DNA from: Amaranthus tricolor
Taxonomy: Eukaryota > Streptophyta > Magnoliopsida > Caryophyllales > Amaranthaceae
Assembly (NCBI RefSeq): GCF_026212465.1
Contig: NC_080056.1
Span: 21,284,554 to 21,348,553 of the forward strand
DNA length: 64,000 bases
Reading direction: 5' to 3'
Under the pieces are notes generated by a model. The model was given only the letters and a program-made list of their open reading frames with translations, searched no databases and was not told where the DNA came from. Position numbers and translations under genes: made by a program. Positions 1 to 12,314 of this stretch are shown here, piece by piece; the stretch's first letter is position 1; each line of letters starts with the position of its first letter.

Positions 1-16
1 ACAAACTAGATCTCAA

Positions 17-1542
17 ATGAGAAACTTTTGTGCACACTTTGCGTTCCTATCATCACTAGAACCCAAGAATCACGAAGAAGCTCTAAAGGATTCCGAATGG
101 ATCGTTGCCGTGCAAGATGAATTGAATGAATTTGAAAGAAATAAAGTATGGCATTTAGAACCCAAACCAAAGCACAAAAAACTGATTGGCTTCAAATGGG
201 TATTTCGGAACAAATTAGATGAGCGTGGAATTATCGTAAGAAACAAAGCAAGGCTCGTGGTCAAGGGGTACAATCAACATGAAGGAATTGATTATACCGA
301 GACATTTGCTCCGGTAGAGAGGTTAGAGGCTATTAGAGTTTTAATTTCTTTTGCTGCTTTCATAAACTTTAAATTATATCAAATGGATGTGAAATGTGCT
401 TTCTTAAACGGATTTCTTGATGAAGAAATTTTTGTTTAACAACCCCCAAGCATTGAAAATTCCTCTTGTCTTGATCATGTCTACAAGCTTGATAAAGCTC
501 TTTATGGCTTGAAACAAGCTCCTAGGCAATGGTATGAAAGACTATCAAAGTTTTTGATTCAAAATGACTTTGGAAGAGGCAAAATTGACAAAACCTTATT
601 CTTATATGTTGATGATATTATTTTTGGAGCCACCAATGAACTGTTGTGTAAAGAATTTGCTAACCTAATGAGTAATGAATTTGAAATGAGTATGATGGGA
701 GAATTAAACTTCTTCCTTGGTTTACAAATTAAACAAACAGCTAATAGTATCTTTATTCACCAAAAAAAATATATAAAAGAACTTCTCAAGAAATATGGCT
801 TGAATAATGCTAAAACCAACAATACACCTATGGCTACAAATGTTAGATTAAATGAAGACCCAAATGGAACAAATATTGATCAAACTATGTATAGAGGCAT
901 GATTGGCTCTTTATTATATCTAACTGCTAGTAGACCCGATATTGCTTTCAGTGTTGGCTTATGTGGTAGATTTCAATCCAAACCTAGAGAATCACATCTC
1001 ACTGCAGTTAAACGAATTTTATGATATCTAAAAGGAACAGATGACTTGTCCCTATTTTACCCTAAAAGTTATGTCTATGATTTGAAAGCTTTTAGTGATG
1101 CAGATTATGCAGGTGATCTTGTGAATAGAAAAAGTACTTCAGGTATGGTACAATTTCTTGGCTCATGTTTAGTTTCATGGTGTTCTAAGAAACAAAACAC
1201 CGTTGCATTGTCCACTGCCGAATCTGAATATGTAGCATCAGTAGCTTGATGTTCCCAAATGCTTTGGATAAAACAGCAGCTAAGAGATTTTGGTTTGAAT
1301 GTGTTCCTATTTATTGTGATAATACCAGTGCCATACACATATCAAAAGATCCAGTGCATCATTCACGAGTAAAACACATCCACATTAGGCATCATTTTCT
1401 TAAGGACAATGTTGAAAATAAAAATATTATTGTAAAGTATATAAACACTAACGAGCAAATAGCTGATATCATGACTAAACCGCTTCCAAGGGAACAACAT
1501 GAGAAAATGAGATTAGAACTTTGCATCATCAAGCTGCATTAA
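17..1542 (+). pseudogene. Copia pol fragment A: reverse transcriptase and RNase H
   Basis: Remnant of the C-terminal part of a copia polyprotein, which copies element RNA into DNA inside cytoplasmic particles. Visible blocks are the RT core (motifs [12 protein letters not shown] and LYGLKQAPRQWY), the catalytic YVDD at about 605-616, LGLQI, SRPDIAFSV, and the RNase H motifs FSDADYAGD and ALSTAESEY. Breaks: TAA at 437-439, a loss of about 36 bp just before YVDD compared with element C, TGA at 1022-1024, TGA at 1247-1249, and a frameshift near 1275-1300, after which the frame runs to TAA at 1540-1542. The start at 17 is only the first ATG in the window, not the true protein start. It is not expected to make a working enzyme. 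Confidence 0.9.
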
Positions 1543-2062
1543 AGTGAGTGACAAATGTGATCCTGAAAGAAAAAATGAAAATTTAAAAGGTCGATCAACC
1601 ACAAAAATCTTGATTGAAAAATCAATTATCGAAAGGATCATGTACGCACTATTTAAAAGTATATACTGTGAATGCTCTTATGATTGCATGTTTAATTTTA
1701 TCAGACTATAGTAGCATAAAATTTCCATTTAATTTATTCTCATAAAATTTCATATTATTCAATTTATATATTTATCCAGCAATTTCTTTTAAAATAGCAG
1801 GAGTTAAATCATCATAATTCTTCACTAAATCTGTCTGTTTCCATTTAACATTTTGTGTCCATAGTCATAAATTAAATGAGGAACATGAAACACCTAAACA
1901 TGGTATAATAAAGCACACGTCCCTTCACACTCATTATATACACTCTCACAGGTCAAACCCCTAACCCCTTCATCTTCAATTGCATCCAACACTCAATCCT
2001 AAAATCATCTTCATCATCTCACATTTTCTGCAAATTTCACTTCACCAACTCTCCAAATCACC
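1543..2062 (+). other. pol to envelope-position spacer of element A
   Basis: This stretch has no reading frame worth reporting. It matches 35639-36140 of element C. Shared landmarks are a short hairpin, TTGATT-gaaa-AATCAA at 1610-1625, followed by a conserved block near 1640-1680. A TATA-like run lies at 1935-1940, about 125 bp before the next ATG. The last 110 bp are rich in C, T and A and look like an untranslated leader. Confidence 0.6.
1932..1942 (+). promoter_or_regulatory. Possible internal TATA box upstream of envelope-position gene A
   Basis: TATATA at 1935-1940 is followed by a C/T/A-rich leader and the ATG at 2063. Element C has the same arrangement (36023-36030, ATG at 36141). The function as a promoter is inferred from position and conservation only. 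Confidence 0.35.
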
Positions 2063-3657
2063 ATGAGAACTAAGAGCCGTACACCTAAAATGAAACAACC
2101 AAAACCACTGAAAATTGTTCATCCATCCCCATTACTCACAGCACAAGGATCATTGTCAAGAGAACAACAGGACACTCCTGTTACATCTGATACGCATGCA
2201 AGCTCTAAGAGAAAAAGAAGCTCGACTTCAAAGAAACCGTTTTTAAGTTCTGTCAAGAAGGAAAAAATAACCGTTCACTTGAATGCTGAGGAGTTGTCTA
2301 AGTAAATGTCAGTAGGTTTTGGGCTTGACAAAATCTGGTATGAATCAACATTCTTTCCTCAATTACACAAAATTTTACAAAATCAACACCGGGAATCATT
2401 AATGGTTGAATATTGTTGGAACCCTATTTACCCGGAAGTGATGCGTGAGTTCATTTTAAACTTTTGTATTAATGATGGTGTCTGTTCAAGTAACGTTAAG
2501 GGAGTTAAAATTGAATTTGATAATGTGAAGTTAGGAGAATGGCTAGGAGTACCAGCCATAGGATTTGATGTCTATTATGTCGGTTCAAAAATAGTATTCT
2601 CTGGTATTGATGAGAAGGCTGTATGGAGGTTTTTAGGAATAAATGAAAAGAAAGGAAAAGTAAGCCACAATGTACTATCTCCTTTACAAAAGCTGTTATA
2701 CAACATTGCACGAAGATTCATCTTACCGTGTACTTCCAAACGCAGTGAGGTTAGTCTAAGAGATGCTACATTGATCTAATGTATGGCGCATAAGATTAAA
2801 CTTAATTTTCCTTCGTTAATGATTTCATATCTAAGTGAGTGTATTGCCAAGAGAAGTAGGTAGGTTATTGAGGATTGTTGTCCTGGATTTTTGCAAAATT
2901 TGATGTTCCACTTTTTAGATCTTAACTTACCAATGGGTCCTAACAACATGATAGGTACTAAGTGCCTAAGAAACTTGCATCTTAAACTAAATGAAAATGG
3001 GATCCTGGAGGATATTTATTCTGATAACAATAAGGAACAGGAGGAGGAAGGGCATGAAGAGGAGATACAGGAACCTGTTCGCTCTATCACTGAAAAGGTA
3101 GAAGGATGTACTGACAGGGAACAGGAGGTAACTAGTAAGGGGGAAGTTGCTAGGGAAGCTGGAAAGGAGGAAAAGGAGGAAACTGGTGTCAAAAGGAGGA
3201 GGTCACTGTGCCCAAAGAAAAGCAGTCTGGTTCCAGTCCTAGGAAGAGGAGAAGGCTTGCTGCTAAAGGGAAACGACCTGTTGTCGTTCTTGATGATGAA
3301 TCTTCATCCTTTAAAACTGCTGAACCAAGAAATCCTCCCTCACCAAAGCCAACAACTCCATCATCCCACCATTTCCCATCACCACAACCATCACCTATCC
3401 CACAATCACCACCACATGTTCACACATCTCCACACCAAGGCTTTGACCAAACAACAGTTCCTACAGCTCCCTTACTCTCCACTCTCCTCAAACTTGATGA
3501 ATTGCAGGATCGCTTCTTTACATTTCAAGATGAAGTTCGTGTTTCCTTAGCCTCTCTAACTGACCAGATGACTCAAATGGAGGCTCGTCTGGGTGCTAAA
3601 CTGGATACTGTGGAGGTGGAAACAGAATATATAGATGATGAAGCTCCTGCATCCTAA
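2063..3657 (+). pseudogene. Envelope-position gene of Sirevirus-like element A (broken)
   Basis: Third gene of the element, downstream of pol. In order: a short basic, Ser/Thr- and Lys-rich N-terminus (2063-2300); a globular part with motifs such as LGEWLGVPA and GFDVYYVGSK (about 2306-2800) that I recall from proteins annotated as putative plant transposon protein domain; an acidic Glu-rich stretch (3030-3180); a Pro/Ser/His-rich linker (3330-3440); and a C-terminal heptad-like segment (3480-3620). I see no clear membrane segment, so an envelope role is unproven. Breaks: TAA at 2303-2305, TAA at 2777-2779, further damage near 2860, and a one-base frameshift near 3190. Element C is intact at the first two sites but broken elsewhere. 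Confidence 0.75.
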
Positions 3658-4433
3658 TTCTTCCAGATATCTAATTCATACTATCAACGACATTTTCGTG
3701 GTGCTACTAATTGCTTGTGAAGATTAATCACTGCTGATCATGTTTGCATTCATGGGTACTTGCTTTTTAATTTTTGCATCCTTATTCTCTCTTTGACTAT
3801 GTAGTTAGTGCTGTGGTTTGATTGCTCCAATTCTTTTTGAACGATGTCAAAAGGGGGAATATTTGGCACAAACTTAAAGAATTCTTGAGTATGCTTAGTC
3901 TATATCTATATCTATTATGTTGGACATTAGGATTAAGGTTATGATTCATGATCTAAGGTTGTTAGGCTGTGTGTTGTTACTGATTGTTTATTGTTTGCTG
4001 TTGTTTTCTGTTGCTGTGATTGTCAATGTATAGTTAACCTTTTGTTAACTTTAAATGCTCTGATACTTGCCTTGATATAATCTGATCTACATGTTCAAAT
4101 GTTATGATTAAGATGAACTGCTTTACGTGTTCAGATCATCTATTCTGTTCTAATGAACTAATTTGTTTTTAAGCTCTAACTTTTGAGCTCTGATTGTTTG
4201 CTCTAAATTCTACTGGAACTACTGCTTATGTTCTATGCTGAAATTGTATGTTGAGATAAAATTGATAAATTGATTCAGGTGTGTTATGTTTATTCTTAGA
4301 GTAATTTGATTCATGATATGCTTGGTAAATTATATTTACCTAGTTATGAAGAGTTGTTTTAATCTCTAACATGCTCTTCAATATTGGTTTTACTCTACTT
4401 TGGTTTAAGTTTGTTTAAAAGTTTCTCATCATC
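3658..4433 (+). other. 3' noncoding region of element A with an extra polypurine tract
   Basis: AT-rich, T-rich DNA without a supported gene. A polypurine tract (AAAAGGGGGAAT, 3849-3860) sits about 600 bp ahead of the LTR, and element C has a similar but mutated tract at about 38038. Several purine tracts before the LTR are a described trait of Sireviruses. Loose CTCTGAT-type repeats occur in the second half. Confidence 0.6.
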
Positions 4434-4445
4434 AAAAAGGGGGAA
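4434..4445 (+). promoter_or_regulatory. Polypurine tract of element A
   Basis: AAAAAGGGGGAA lies two bases ahead of the LTR start TGTTGG. This is the expected priming site for plus-strand DNA synthesis. The same tract is present in element C at 38801-38812. Confidence 0.8.
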
Positions 4446-4447
4446 TT

Positions 4448-5434
4448 TGTTGGACCTCTTGAGTTTTGATGATGACTACACTTTAATTAAGCAAATATGT
4501 CTTTAGATATTGTGTGCAGGTAGATATCCGATCTTGATTATGATCGTAGCTAGCACTTATGACTTGGTTTATGGAAACATACATGTCGAAAGAATTCAAA
4601 GGATGTTAGAAGAATATATCGCTTAGGATGTAAAATGGAGACAGCAGATCTACTGTTCCAAGTTGGATGTTCTAGCAAAACTGGAATTCAGAGACAGCGC
4701 ACTGTTCCTAACTGGAGTCAGCCTACGTCCACTGAAAATTCTGATTACTATTTAATTATTATTTTTAGTTGATGTATTAAATAAAGTTAATTTGTTGCAA
4801 TTATAATTTATTAAAGTTAATTGGCAAAATATTTTCCAAAATGATTTTTCGTATTTACTTAGCATTAATTTAGGATCTATATTTAGTAAATATTGGATTT
4901 GCTAAATATAGGAACAGCTGCTGTTGAAAAAGTCTTAGCTATTATTATTATTTTAGAACCGGTCTTAATATTAGAAAATAGGTTATCGTTCCAATAATTA
5001 GTTAGCAAGTAACCATCCCTATTTTTAGTAAGCCTAACCGTTTCTATAATTAGCATAAAATTCTTGCAGTTATTACTGGAACAGGACCTGCTGTTGAAGA
5101 AACTGCTGATAAGGGAACTCCTGCTTAAGGGAACAAAACCTATTATTAGTAAATGGGAACAGCGGTTATTGTTGTTATAACCGTGTACTTGATTTAATCA
5201 AGTTTTATGCTTACTTTAAGAACATAACCGTCTGTTAGTTTAATCCACATTATTCCCATGATCATTTTGATAAGGAATAATGGATTGGATTATTCCATTT
5301 TCTTAGAGATTTTATTTTTTATAAATAGCAATTGAATTCGGCTGTTCCTAACAATCTAACGTATGAACTTTGTTATTTTCATGAGATTTTTTTTTCTGGA
5401 AATCTACAAGAAATATTTTGCTTTCAAAATTGCC
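4448..5434 (+). repeat. Truncated 3' LTR of element A
   Basis: Begins with TGTTGGACC directly after the polypurine tract and aligns along its whole length with the LTR of element C (38815 onward), with many substitutions. A TATA box (TATAAATA, 5320-5327) matches one at the same place in LTR C. Similarity to LTR C stops after about 5434, where copia pol of element B begins. About 400 bp of the LTR, including its CA end, are missing. Confidence 0.85.
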
Positions 5435-5439
5435 TTAGA

Positions 5440-7074
5440 ATGTCATCTCAACATCCTCCAAAAAACATCATAAGTCATCCAAACAAACGTACCCAAACTC
5501 AATCCTCTCTTAAGAATTTATGTGCATTTTCTGCTTTTGTTTCTCTTGTAGAACCAAAGGATGTTAAAAAAGCTATACATGAACCAGAGTGGATCATTGC
5601 TATGCAAAATGAAATGAATTCGAAAGAAACAAAGTTTGGGATCTAGTTGAAAGGCCTCCAGATCGTATTATCATTGGAACTAGATGGGTCTTTTGCAATA
5701 AACTCAATGAGGATGGAGACATTATAAGGAATAAAGTAACGCCAGTAGCTCAAGTTTATAATCAAGAAGAAGGAATAGATTATGATGAGACTTTCGCTCT
5801 AGTTGCAAGGTTAGAATCTATCCATATCATGGTTGCTTTTGCTTCATACATGAATATAAAACTATATCAAATGGATGTTAAATATGCTTTCTTAAATGGC
5901 TACTTACAAGAGGAAGTATTTGTTAAACAACCACCTGGCTTTGAAAATCCCGATCTACCTAATCATGTGTTTAAACTAAACAAAGCACTGTATGGTTTGA
6001 AACAAGCTCCAAGGGCATGGTATGACAGATTCAGCTCACATTTACTTGAAAATAATTTTCAACGAGTTAAAATTGATAAAACACTTTTCATAAAAACTAA
6101 AGGAAAAGATATTCTTGTTGTTCAAGTATATGTTGATGATATATTTTTTGGAGCTACTAATGATTCTTTGTGTAAGGAATTTTCTAAGATCATATGCAAG
6201 GAATTCGAAATGAGCATGATGGGAGACTTAACATTTTTTCTTGGACTACAAATAAAGTAAAAGAAAGATGGCATATTTATTTGTCAAAGTATATGTTACA
6301 GATTTGCTGAAGAAGTTCAATATGGATCAATGCAAAGTTGCTAATATGCCTATGAGTGCAACACTAAGTCTAGACCAAGATATAAATGGTAAGAGTGTTG
6401 ATCAAAAGACTTTTAGAGGTATGATTGGTTCTTTATTGTATTTGACTTCTAGTCGTCCTGATATTATGCTTAGTGTTTGCTTATGTTCTCCTTTTCAAGC
6501 TAACCCAAAAGAATCTCACTTAACTGCAGTTAAGAGAATCTTTAGATATTTGCATGGGAGTAAAGACTTCAGTCTATGATACCCTAGTTGTGGAAATTTT
6601 AGTTTGATTGGTTTTTCAAATGCTGATTATGTTGGTTATAAAGTGGATAGAATAAGCACTTCAGGATCATGTCAATTTCTAGGAAATTCATTAGTTTCAT
6701 GGTATTATAAAAAGCAAAATTCAGTTGCTCTATCTACAGTTGAAGCTGAATACATAGCTGCAGGTGCATGTTATTCTCAAATCTTATGGATTGCACAACA
6801 ACTTTGAGAACTTGGAGTTGATCTCAAAGGTATTCCAATAACATGTGATAATACAAGTGCAATTTGTATTACTAAAAATCTTATACAATATTCACGTACA
6901 AAACACATTGAGGTTCGTCACCATTTTATAAGAGATCATATTGAAAAAGGCCATATTACTCTATCTTTTATCTCTACAGAAAATTAGTTAACATACATAT
7001 TTATAAAACCTTTAAGTGCTGATCATTTTGCATATATACGTATGGAACTTGGCATGCTAAAAAATATTGCATGA
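5440..7074 (+). pseudogene. Copia pol fragment B: reverse transcriptase and RNase H
   Basis: Remnant of a copia polyprotein. Readable blocks are the segment before RT, the RT core (YQMDVKYAFLNGYL, LYGLKQAPRAWYDRF), an intact catalytic YVDD at about 6129-6140, SRPDIMLSV, and the RNase H region with FSNADYVG and TVEAEYIAAG. The protein continues to a stop at 7072-7074. Breaks are a frameshift near 5616, TAA at about 6258-6260, a TGA near 6577, a TGA near 6805 and a stop near 6985. In FSNADY the usual FSDADY aspartate is Asn, so RNase H would be weakened even without the stops. The fragment joins the truncated LTR of element A directly. Confidence 0.9.
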
Positions 7075-7615
7075 TTTAAGGGGGAGTAATGGTATCTTAA
7101 TAATATAAGTGTAAAAGGGTTTAATAATTAACATTAATTGTTACTTAATACCAAGTACGTATTAAAGGGGGGTATTACATATTATTTACATGATTTGATT
7201 GTGATTATATATATGTGTGTTTATGCATGTGTCTGAGAATTGAAAATTTAATTTCAATTTCTTACAAACAAATATTTGTTTTACATAAATATACAAAAAT
7301 GGGATTTATAATTAAGTACCTTTAATCAACAAAAGATATTTAATTATCTTAAAAAAAATTATTTGCTTGATGCATTTTTGGACGTCCACCATAGAATAAA
7401 GTCTTGTTTATGAATTTGACTATAATCAAATTAGTCTCAAATTGAATTCATGATTACACTTCCAAATCATACACTCCTTAATGTCATTTCTACAACTGGT
7501 CAAGCTACACTCATTGTGTATTCCCTATGTTAGCAAATCACTCTCCTCTTCTGTTTCTATTTTACCCTCACACATCTTTATCACTCTTTCCTTTTCAAGG
7601 ATTCAAACCATTTCC
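7075..7615 (+). other. Spacer between pol and envelope-position gene of element B
   Basis: AT-rich noncoding stretch. Two purine-rich tracts (TTAAGGGGGAGT near 7077 and TAAAGGGGGG near 7163) follow pol directly. No clear TATA-plus-leader like that of elements A and C is visible. I see nothing else supportable. Confidence 0.5.
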
Positions 7616-8987
7616 ATGGCCCCCAAAAGAAAACTGAACAGATCTGCCACAAGATTTGAAAAAGGTGAAACATCAAGATCACTAATACAGGATACTCCAA
7701 CCCCTACCATTCCCTCACCTCTAAATTCTTTAGAAGTACCATAAAACTGGTTCGAAAATCACACAGCGTTTGGTCGTTGGATTGATACATTTAAACATCG
7801 TTCCTTATCAGACATTGATATTCTTAACTACAATTTCTTCTTATTTGAAGATTTTGAGATCATTTCGTCATTTATCCAATCAACTCCCGGTAATTTGTTG
7901 AATCCTGGCTCTACTTGTCAATACCCTATATCTTTTATTGTAACTTGTCATTCATTGTGTTTGATGGCTCTCCGGTGTTGAGAAGTTTTGTTAAAGGCCA
8001 AGAGATAGTTATCTCCAAAACCCTATGATGATCTTTTAAAATTCTTAAATGATGCTAATGACTCTACACCAAACATTTTGGCACTGCAAACTGCCAAGGA
8101 CATGTTTATCCTTGATTCTTATTCTGACTTCTCTTCTACCAAACAACTGACCCACAATGCCTTGAATCTGTGTGGTAAATTACTACATAATCTTCTTGTC
8201 AGAACCGTCTTCCCATGCAACTCTTCGTCACAGATGCCCATCTAATCTTGATGTGGAAAATTGCTTCTCTTAAAAACGTTGATTACGCCCCTCTTATTTT
8301 TTTCAACAATACGTTTTTGCAGTATTCTTGTTCGTAATTGCTCACTTCCTTATGCTACTCTTTTAACATTGATCTTTGATCATTTTAATTTATTCTCTAA
8401 CTCAGAGGAAGTAGATTATTCTGGTCCTGTATCTGTGTCTAGCAACATCCTTCGCCTTCTTGGAATTTTTAAAATCCATGGCAAGTATGAGTTATATTCA
8501 CACTTGTCTTCATCTGAAAAAGAGGATCTTTAAAAGATCCATGGTAAACAGCTCTCTCGTCTTGAACCTCAACTCAAAGAACACACCACTCTTTCACGCC
8601 TCTAGTCTCTTGACTTAGAGGTTAATGAAATGAAAACTTCCTTACTTGATTTGCATGATAAGGTGTCTACTTTGACTTTTATGTTACACACGTTTATGAA
8701 AGAAATGAAAGGTATTGTAGTTGAAGACATGGTGGTTGAAGAAGAAGTTGATGAGGGTAATGTTGCTAAGCCACAAGAGAATACTGTTATGGAGGAGGTA
8801 AAGGAGAAAGGAGGAGGAAAAGAGGCGGCTAATCAGAAGAAACAAGAAGAGAAGGAGGAAGAAAAGAAAAATAAAGAAACTGTTGATACCACCCCAATTC
8901 AGACCATTCCACTAACCGTTGAAGAAATCAACTTCCCCTGGTAAAACCAAACCTTCCAAGAAAAGGAAGACTAGGTTCAGGAAGTAA
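7616..8987 (+). pseudogene. Envelope-position gene of element B (broken)
   Basis: The likely start is the ATG at 7616 (context CCATGG), which opens a basic N-terminus beginning MAPKRK, a possible nuclear-targeting type sequence. Readable pieces then follow in changing frames: a middle region with many stops (7740-8260), a segment at 8261-8533, a helical segment at 8630-8730, an acidic Glu/Lys-rich stretch (8740-8880), and a very basic tail ending at TAA 8985-8987. It has the same position and general design as the gene in element A but little recognisable sequence in common. No membrane segment can be defended. At least five stops or frameshifts make it non-functional. Assignment rests on position and composition. 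Confidence 0.6.
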
Positions 8988-9732
8988 TTTTAATTTTTGT
9001 TTGGTAGATAAACATTTTTTTAATTTCAAAAAACTATATTTTCTGTTTTGATTAACAATCCCAACGTTTTACTCCTTGTTTACTAAGGGGGACATATGTA
9101 AATTTGTTTATTTTTGCTTGCTTGCTTGCTTTTCATGTCATATTAGTTTTGCTAGATGATGCATAATGACTGTTCATCGCTGAATGCTGGATGTTTTCAT
9201 GTTGATTTCTTCACATGTTGCTTTCATGTTTCTATTTTTGATTCAGTAGTTTATATATTATTTTACAAAAGGGGAGATATTTTAAAAAGGCGGAGAAACT
9301 TGATAATTTTAGTTTTCTTGATTGATCATATTAATCATCTGCTTGGTTATTTGATTATTTGATTATTTCATGTTCATTCATTAAAATTCTTTATTATTGT
9401 TGTTTGATTATTGTTAATGACGTTTGATAATCAAGATTTTTGATATGATGATATTATGCTACAATATAATATTAATTATTATATCTTCGCATGTATTATT
9501 ATTAGTTATTCGTTTACTTGTGATAATAGTTTATCTTATGAGTGATTACAATATCCATGCATGAAATCTTATTGGTTTGTTATAATCAGATTCAAGAAAA
9601 TTTATAGGTTTATACTATTTTGTTTTTATACTGTTTTGTTTTGAAACTGTTTTCACAATCTTGAAAAGTTTTTGCTTAATGATATCTTGTTATTCTTATC
9701 ATGTTTTTCAATTCATGTTAACTTAGTAATAT
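8988..9732 (+). other. 3' noncoding region of element B with repeated purine tracts
   Basis: AT-rich DNA with no gene. Purine tracts lie at about 9084-9093, 9267-9277 and 9284-9298. This fits the multiple polypurine tracts described for Sireviruses. The stretch is cut at 9732 by the gypsy insertion and resumes at 19501 (with 19501-19505 being the target duplication). Confidence 0.55.
9728..9732 (+). repeat. Target site duplication, left copy (aatat)
   Basis: Five bases aatat directly precede the gypsy 5' LTR and are repeated at 19501-19505 directly after the 3' LTR. Confidence 0.95.
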
Positions 9733-12312
9733 TGTAATGCCCCGAATTTTCTCTATGGCATAATTTCCGTTTTTCCCCTTTATAGTTACTTTTCTTTAAG
9801 TCTACTCTTTAATTTAAAATAAATTATTATAATATTATTTGTGATTTAGTATAACTATCTCTTTTATGCTTTATTATATGATTTAAAATGTACATAAGTT
9901 ATTATTATTATTATTATTGTTGCTGTTGCTGAGTTGATATATTATTTGCATTAGATTTATGTACTACTATTATATGTCCTAGGTTATTTATTTTTGGACC
10001 AACTTGTGGTAACAAGTTTTAAATTAGGAGGACTAAATATGTTTTTAGTACACTATTATCATGATAGGCTTGTAAAATTAGTGTTTAATTAGGATAATTA
10101 ATTCTAATTTATGCTTAATTAATTGGTACATTCTAGAATGGAATGAATGCATGAACATCCTTCAAATCTTTTCATTTTCTTTTTCTCAAGTTGATTGAAC
10201 TTCCTAATGCTCATAAATTTCAACCATTATGAGAAGTCTTTTGGGATGGTTTTTCCCCTCCTATAAATACTAGCCTATTGTTATGTAATTTTTCATTCAT
10301 TCATAAACTAGCTCATAAACTTTCTTTCTCTCATTCTTTTCTCTAAAAAAAAAAGATTACTTGCTTTATTTTCCTTCAAGTGTCAAAATATTATCATATT
10401 TTTGGGCTACTTTTGAAGACTTATTTTGAATTATTCAAGCTTACTTCAAGGAATTTATTTTGCAAATTATTTGGGAGATTATCTTGGAGTTTTCTTTAAT
10501 CTTCTAAAGATTATTACTTTCCTCCATTATCCAGGTAACTAGATTTTTCTTCACTTAGTTTCTTAATTAAACATAGAAGTCTTGTTTAGAATTAATTTAA
10601 AACTTAAATTGATTAATTCGGTTTTATATTGTCAATTTTGCTTTAATTATTTTCATGCATATATTATTGTTATTTTAATTTCCTATGATGTGTTATAACA
10701 TAGATTTAATTTAGGATTGGTTAAAATTTAATTTTCGTGATTTGAATAATTTTATTTTAAATTATTATGAAAATCTGGAAAATCTGCACTTTTTATTAAT
10801 AGTAATTTGGCTATAATTTATTGATTTTAATTTATTTCCACATTATTTTAACACTAAACTATGTTACAATCAGTAGGTAATAGTGTAAATTAATTTTGAT
10901 GAATTTGGGTTTAATTTTACAAAATTATTATTTAATAATGGCTTAAACTAGTTAATTTGAATTTTGTGATTTAATTATTGTTAAGAGGAATTAAAATCTT
11001 ATTTAAATTATTAATTTATTATTTTTGATCATGTACCTAATTGCTTGGTTATGTGTTAATTTCATATACTACTTATTTATTAAAATAGATAGTTTATGAC
11101 CATTTGTTGTTAAAGTCATGTAAATAGAGAACTTGACTTTGGCATTGACTTTGACCTTGACCATTGACTTTTGTTGACTATTATAATGGTTATGTGATTT
11201 TATTTTGATGGTTTATAAAATTGTTTTGTTGCATGTCGACAAGTTTATACTTAAGAATAAAATAACATTGTCTGTAGTATATTCTTGCCAAGAGTTGTAG
11301 TAAGGTGTATTCTTGATTAAGTTTGAATTATCCTTATTCCAAACTCAGACATTACAACTTAAACTGTATGATTTTGATCTTGATTGATTTTGAACTACTC
11401 CTTAAGTTTTTTTGGTATTTTGAAAATGGTCAATGTGGCCTTTGGGTTCTTAAGGGTAAATCCATAGTGGTTCCTTATGAACATTTGTTTTGGTTTTGAG
11501 ATTTGACTTTTGGGTTCTTAAGGGTAAATCCATAGTGGTTCCTTATGAACATTGGTTTTGTTGTTATTTGGAAATCGTTGGGTAAGTCCATAGCGGTTCC
11601 TTCGATTGGACAGCACATCTATAGTAGATTGGTTTTAGATTTAGTTGTCGTTCTCGTTATGCTGGATCTTCGGAAAACGAGAGAGATTGGCCATTCTTAG
11701 ACAGGGTTATATCATTGTGGTTGACCCGAGGTTCGCCCTGACTTTATCTAGGCTTAGTGGGCCGCGAATTTGTTCACTGCGTCTGTTCCAAGTACGACTT
11801 GAAAATATTGTTAACTTGACTTTGTTAAATTGTTTTGGAAAAGTTATCCTTGGTTTTAATTGATTTGGTTATCCTATTTTGGTATTAATTTAATTGATCA
11901 ACATTATTTGACTTAATTAGTTTGGCTCATATTGTTGGATCGTTGTTAATTGATTTGAATTTTAATTAAGCCTTGCATTAGTTCTTTGTTTAAATTTGAA
12001 CCTTGGTGTTAAGGACAGTCTAGTTACTGGCCACTAAGTGGTAATTTGTTGTTTAGTTGTTGCAGGTGATGATTGAATTCACTCGGAAGGACTAGGGAAT
12101 AAGACTGAGAGAGTGTAGGGTTACCTAGAACATCAAGTTGAAGTTTAGATGTTTTATTTTATTTTTATTTATGGGAATGTTTTACTCCCTGGATTATTAT
12201 GTAATGACTTTTTGATTTAGTTTATTCGAAGTTATAATATTCCGAAAATTTAGTGACCCAACTTAGTGTATTGTTTCCGCCAGTACACCCTATATTAAGA
12301 CGGGTCATTACA
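9733..12312 (+). repeat. 5' LTR of the gypsy element
   Basis: Begins TGTAATGCCCCG and ends GGTCATTACA, so its tips form a short imperfect inverted repeat (TGTAATG with CATTACA). A TATA box (TATAAATA, 10262-10269) lies 529 bp into the LTR. A tandem repeat of about 70 bp with unit core GGGTTCTTAAGGGTAAATCC occupies roughly 11440-11600. No gene is inside, and a short open frame near 11645 recurs identically in the other LTR. Confidence 0.95.
10262..10269 (+). promoter_or_regulatory. TATA box of the 5' LTR
   Basis: TATAAATA follows a C/T-rich run and lies 529 bp into the LTR. The second LTR has it at the same offset (17450-17457). It probably drives the full-length genomic RNA. Confidence 0.65.
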
Positions 12313-12314
12313 GT

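Larger units (their letters stand above)
1..5434 (+). mobile_element. Sirevirus-like Ty1/copia element A (3' part, decayed)
   Basis: The window opens inside the pol gene of a copia retrotransposon. Order along the + strand is reverse transcriptase, RNase H, a spacer, an extra gene in the envelope position, polypurine tracts and the start of a 3' LTR. An additional gene between pol and the LTR, together with repeated purine-rich tracts ahead of the LTR, is the layout known for Sireviruses such as SIRE1. The 5' half lies outside the window. The 3' LTR is cut at about 5434, where pol of another element begins. Stops and frameshifts show it is dead. Element C at 34110-40220 belongs to the same family. 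Confidence 0.85.

Noticed and set aside
11645..11863. 72-codon open frame in the gypsy 5' LTR, repeated at 18833-19051
   Set aside because: Lies wholly in the LTR and is identical in both because the LTRs are nearly identical. No recognisable protein.
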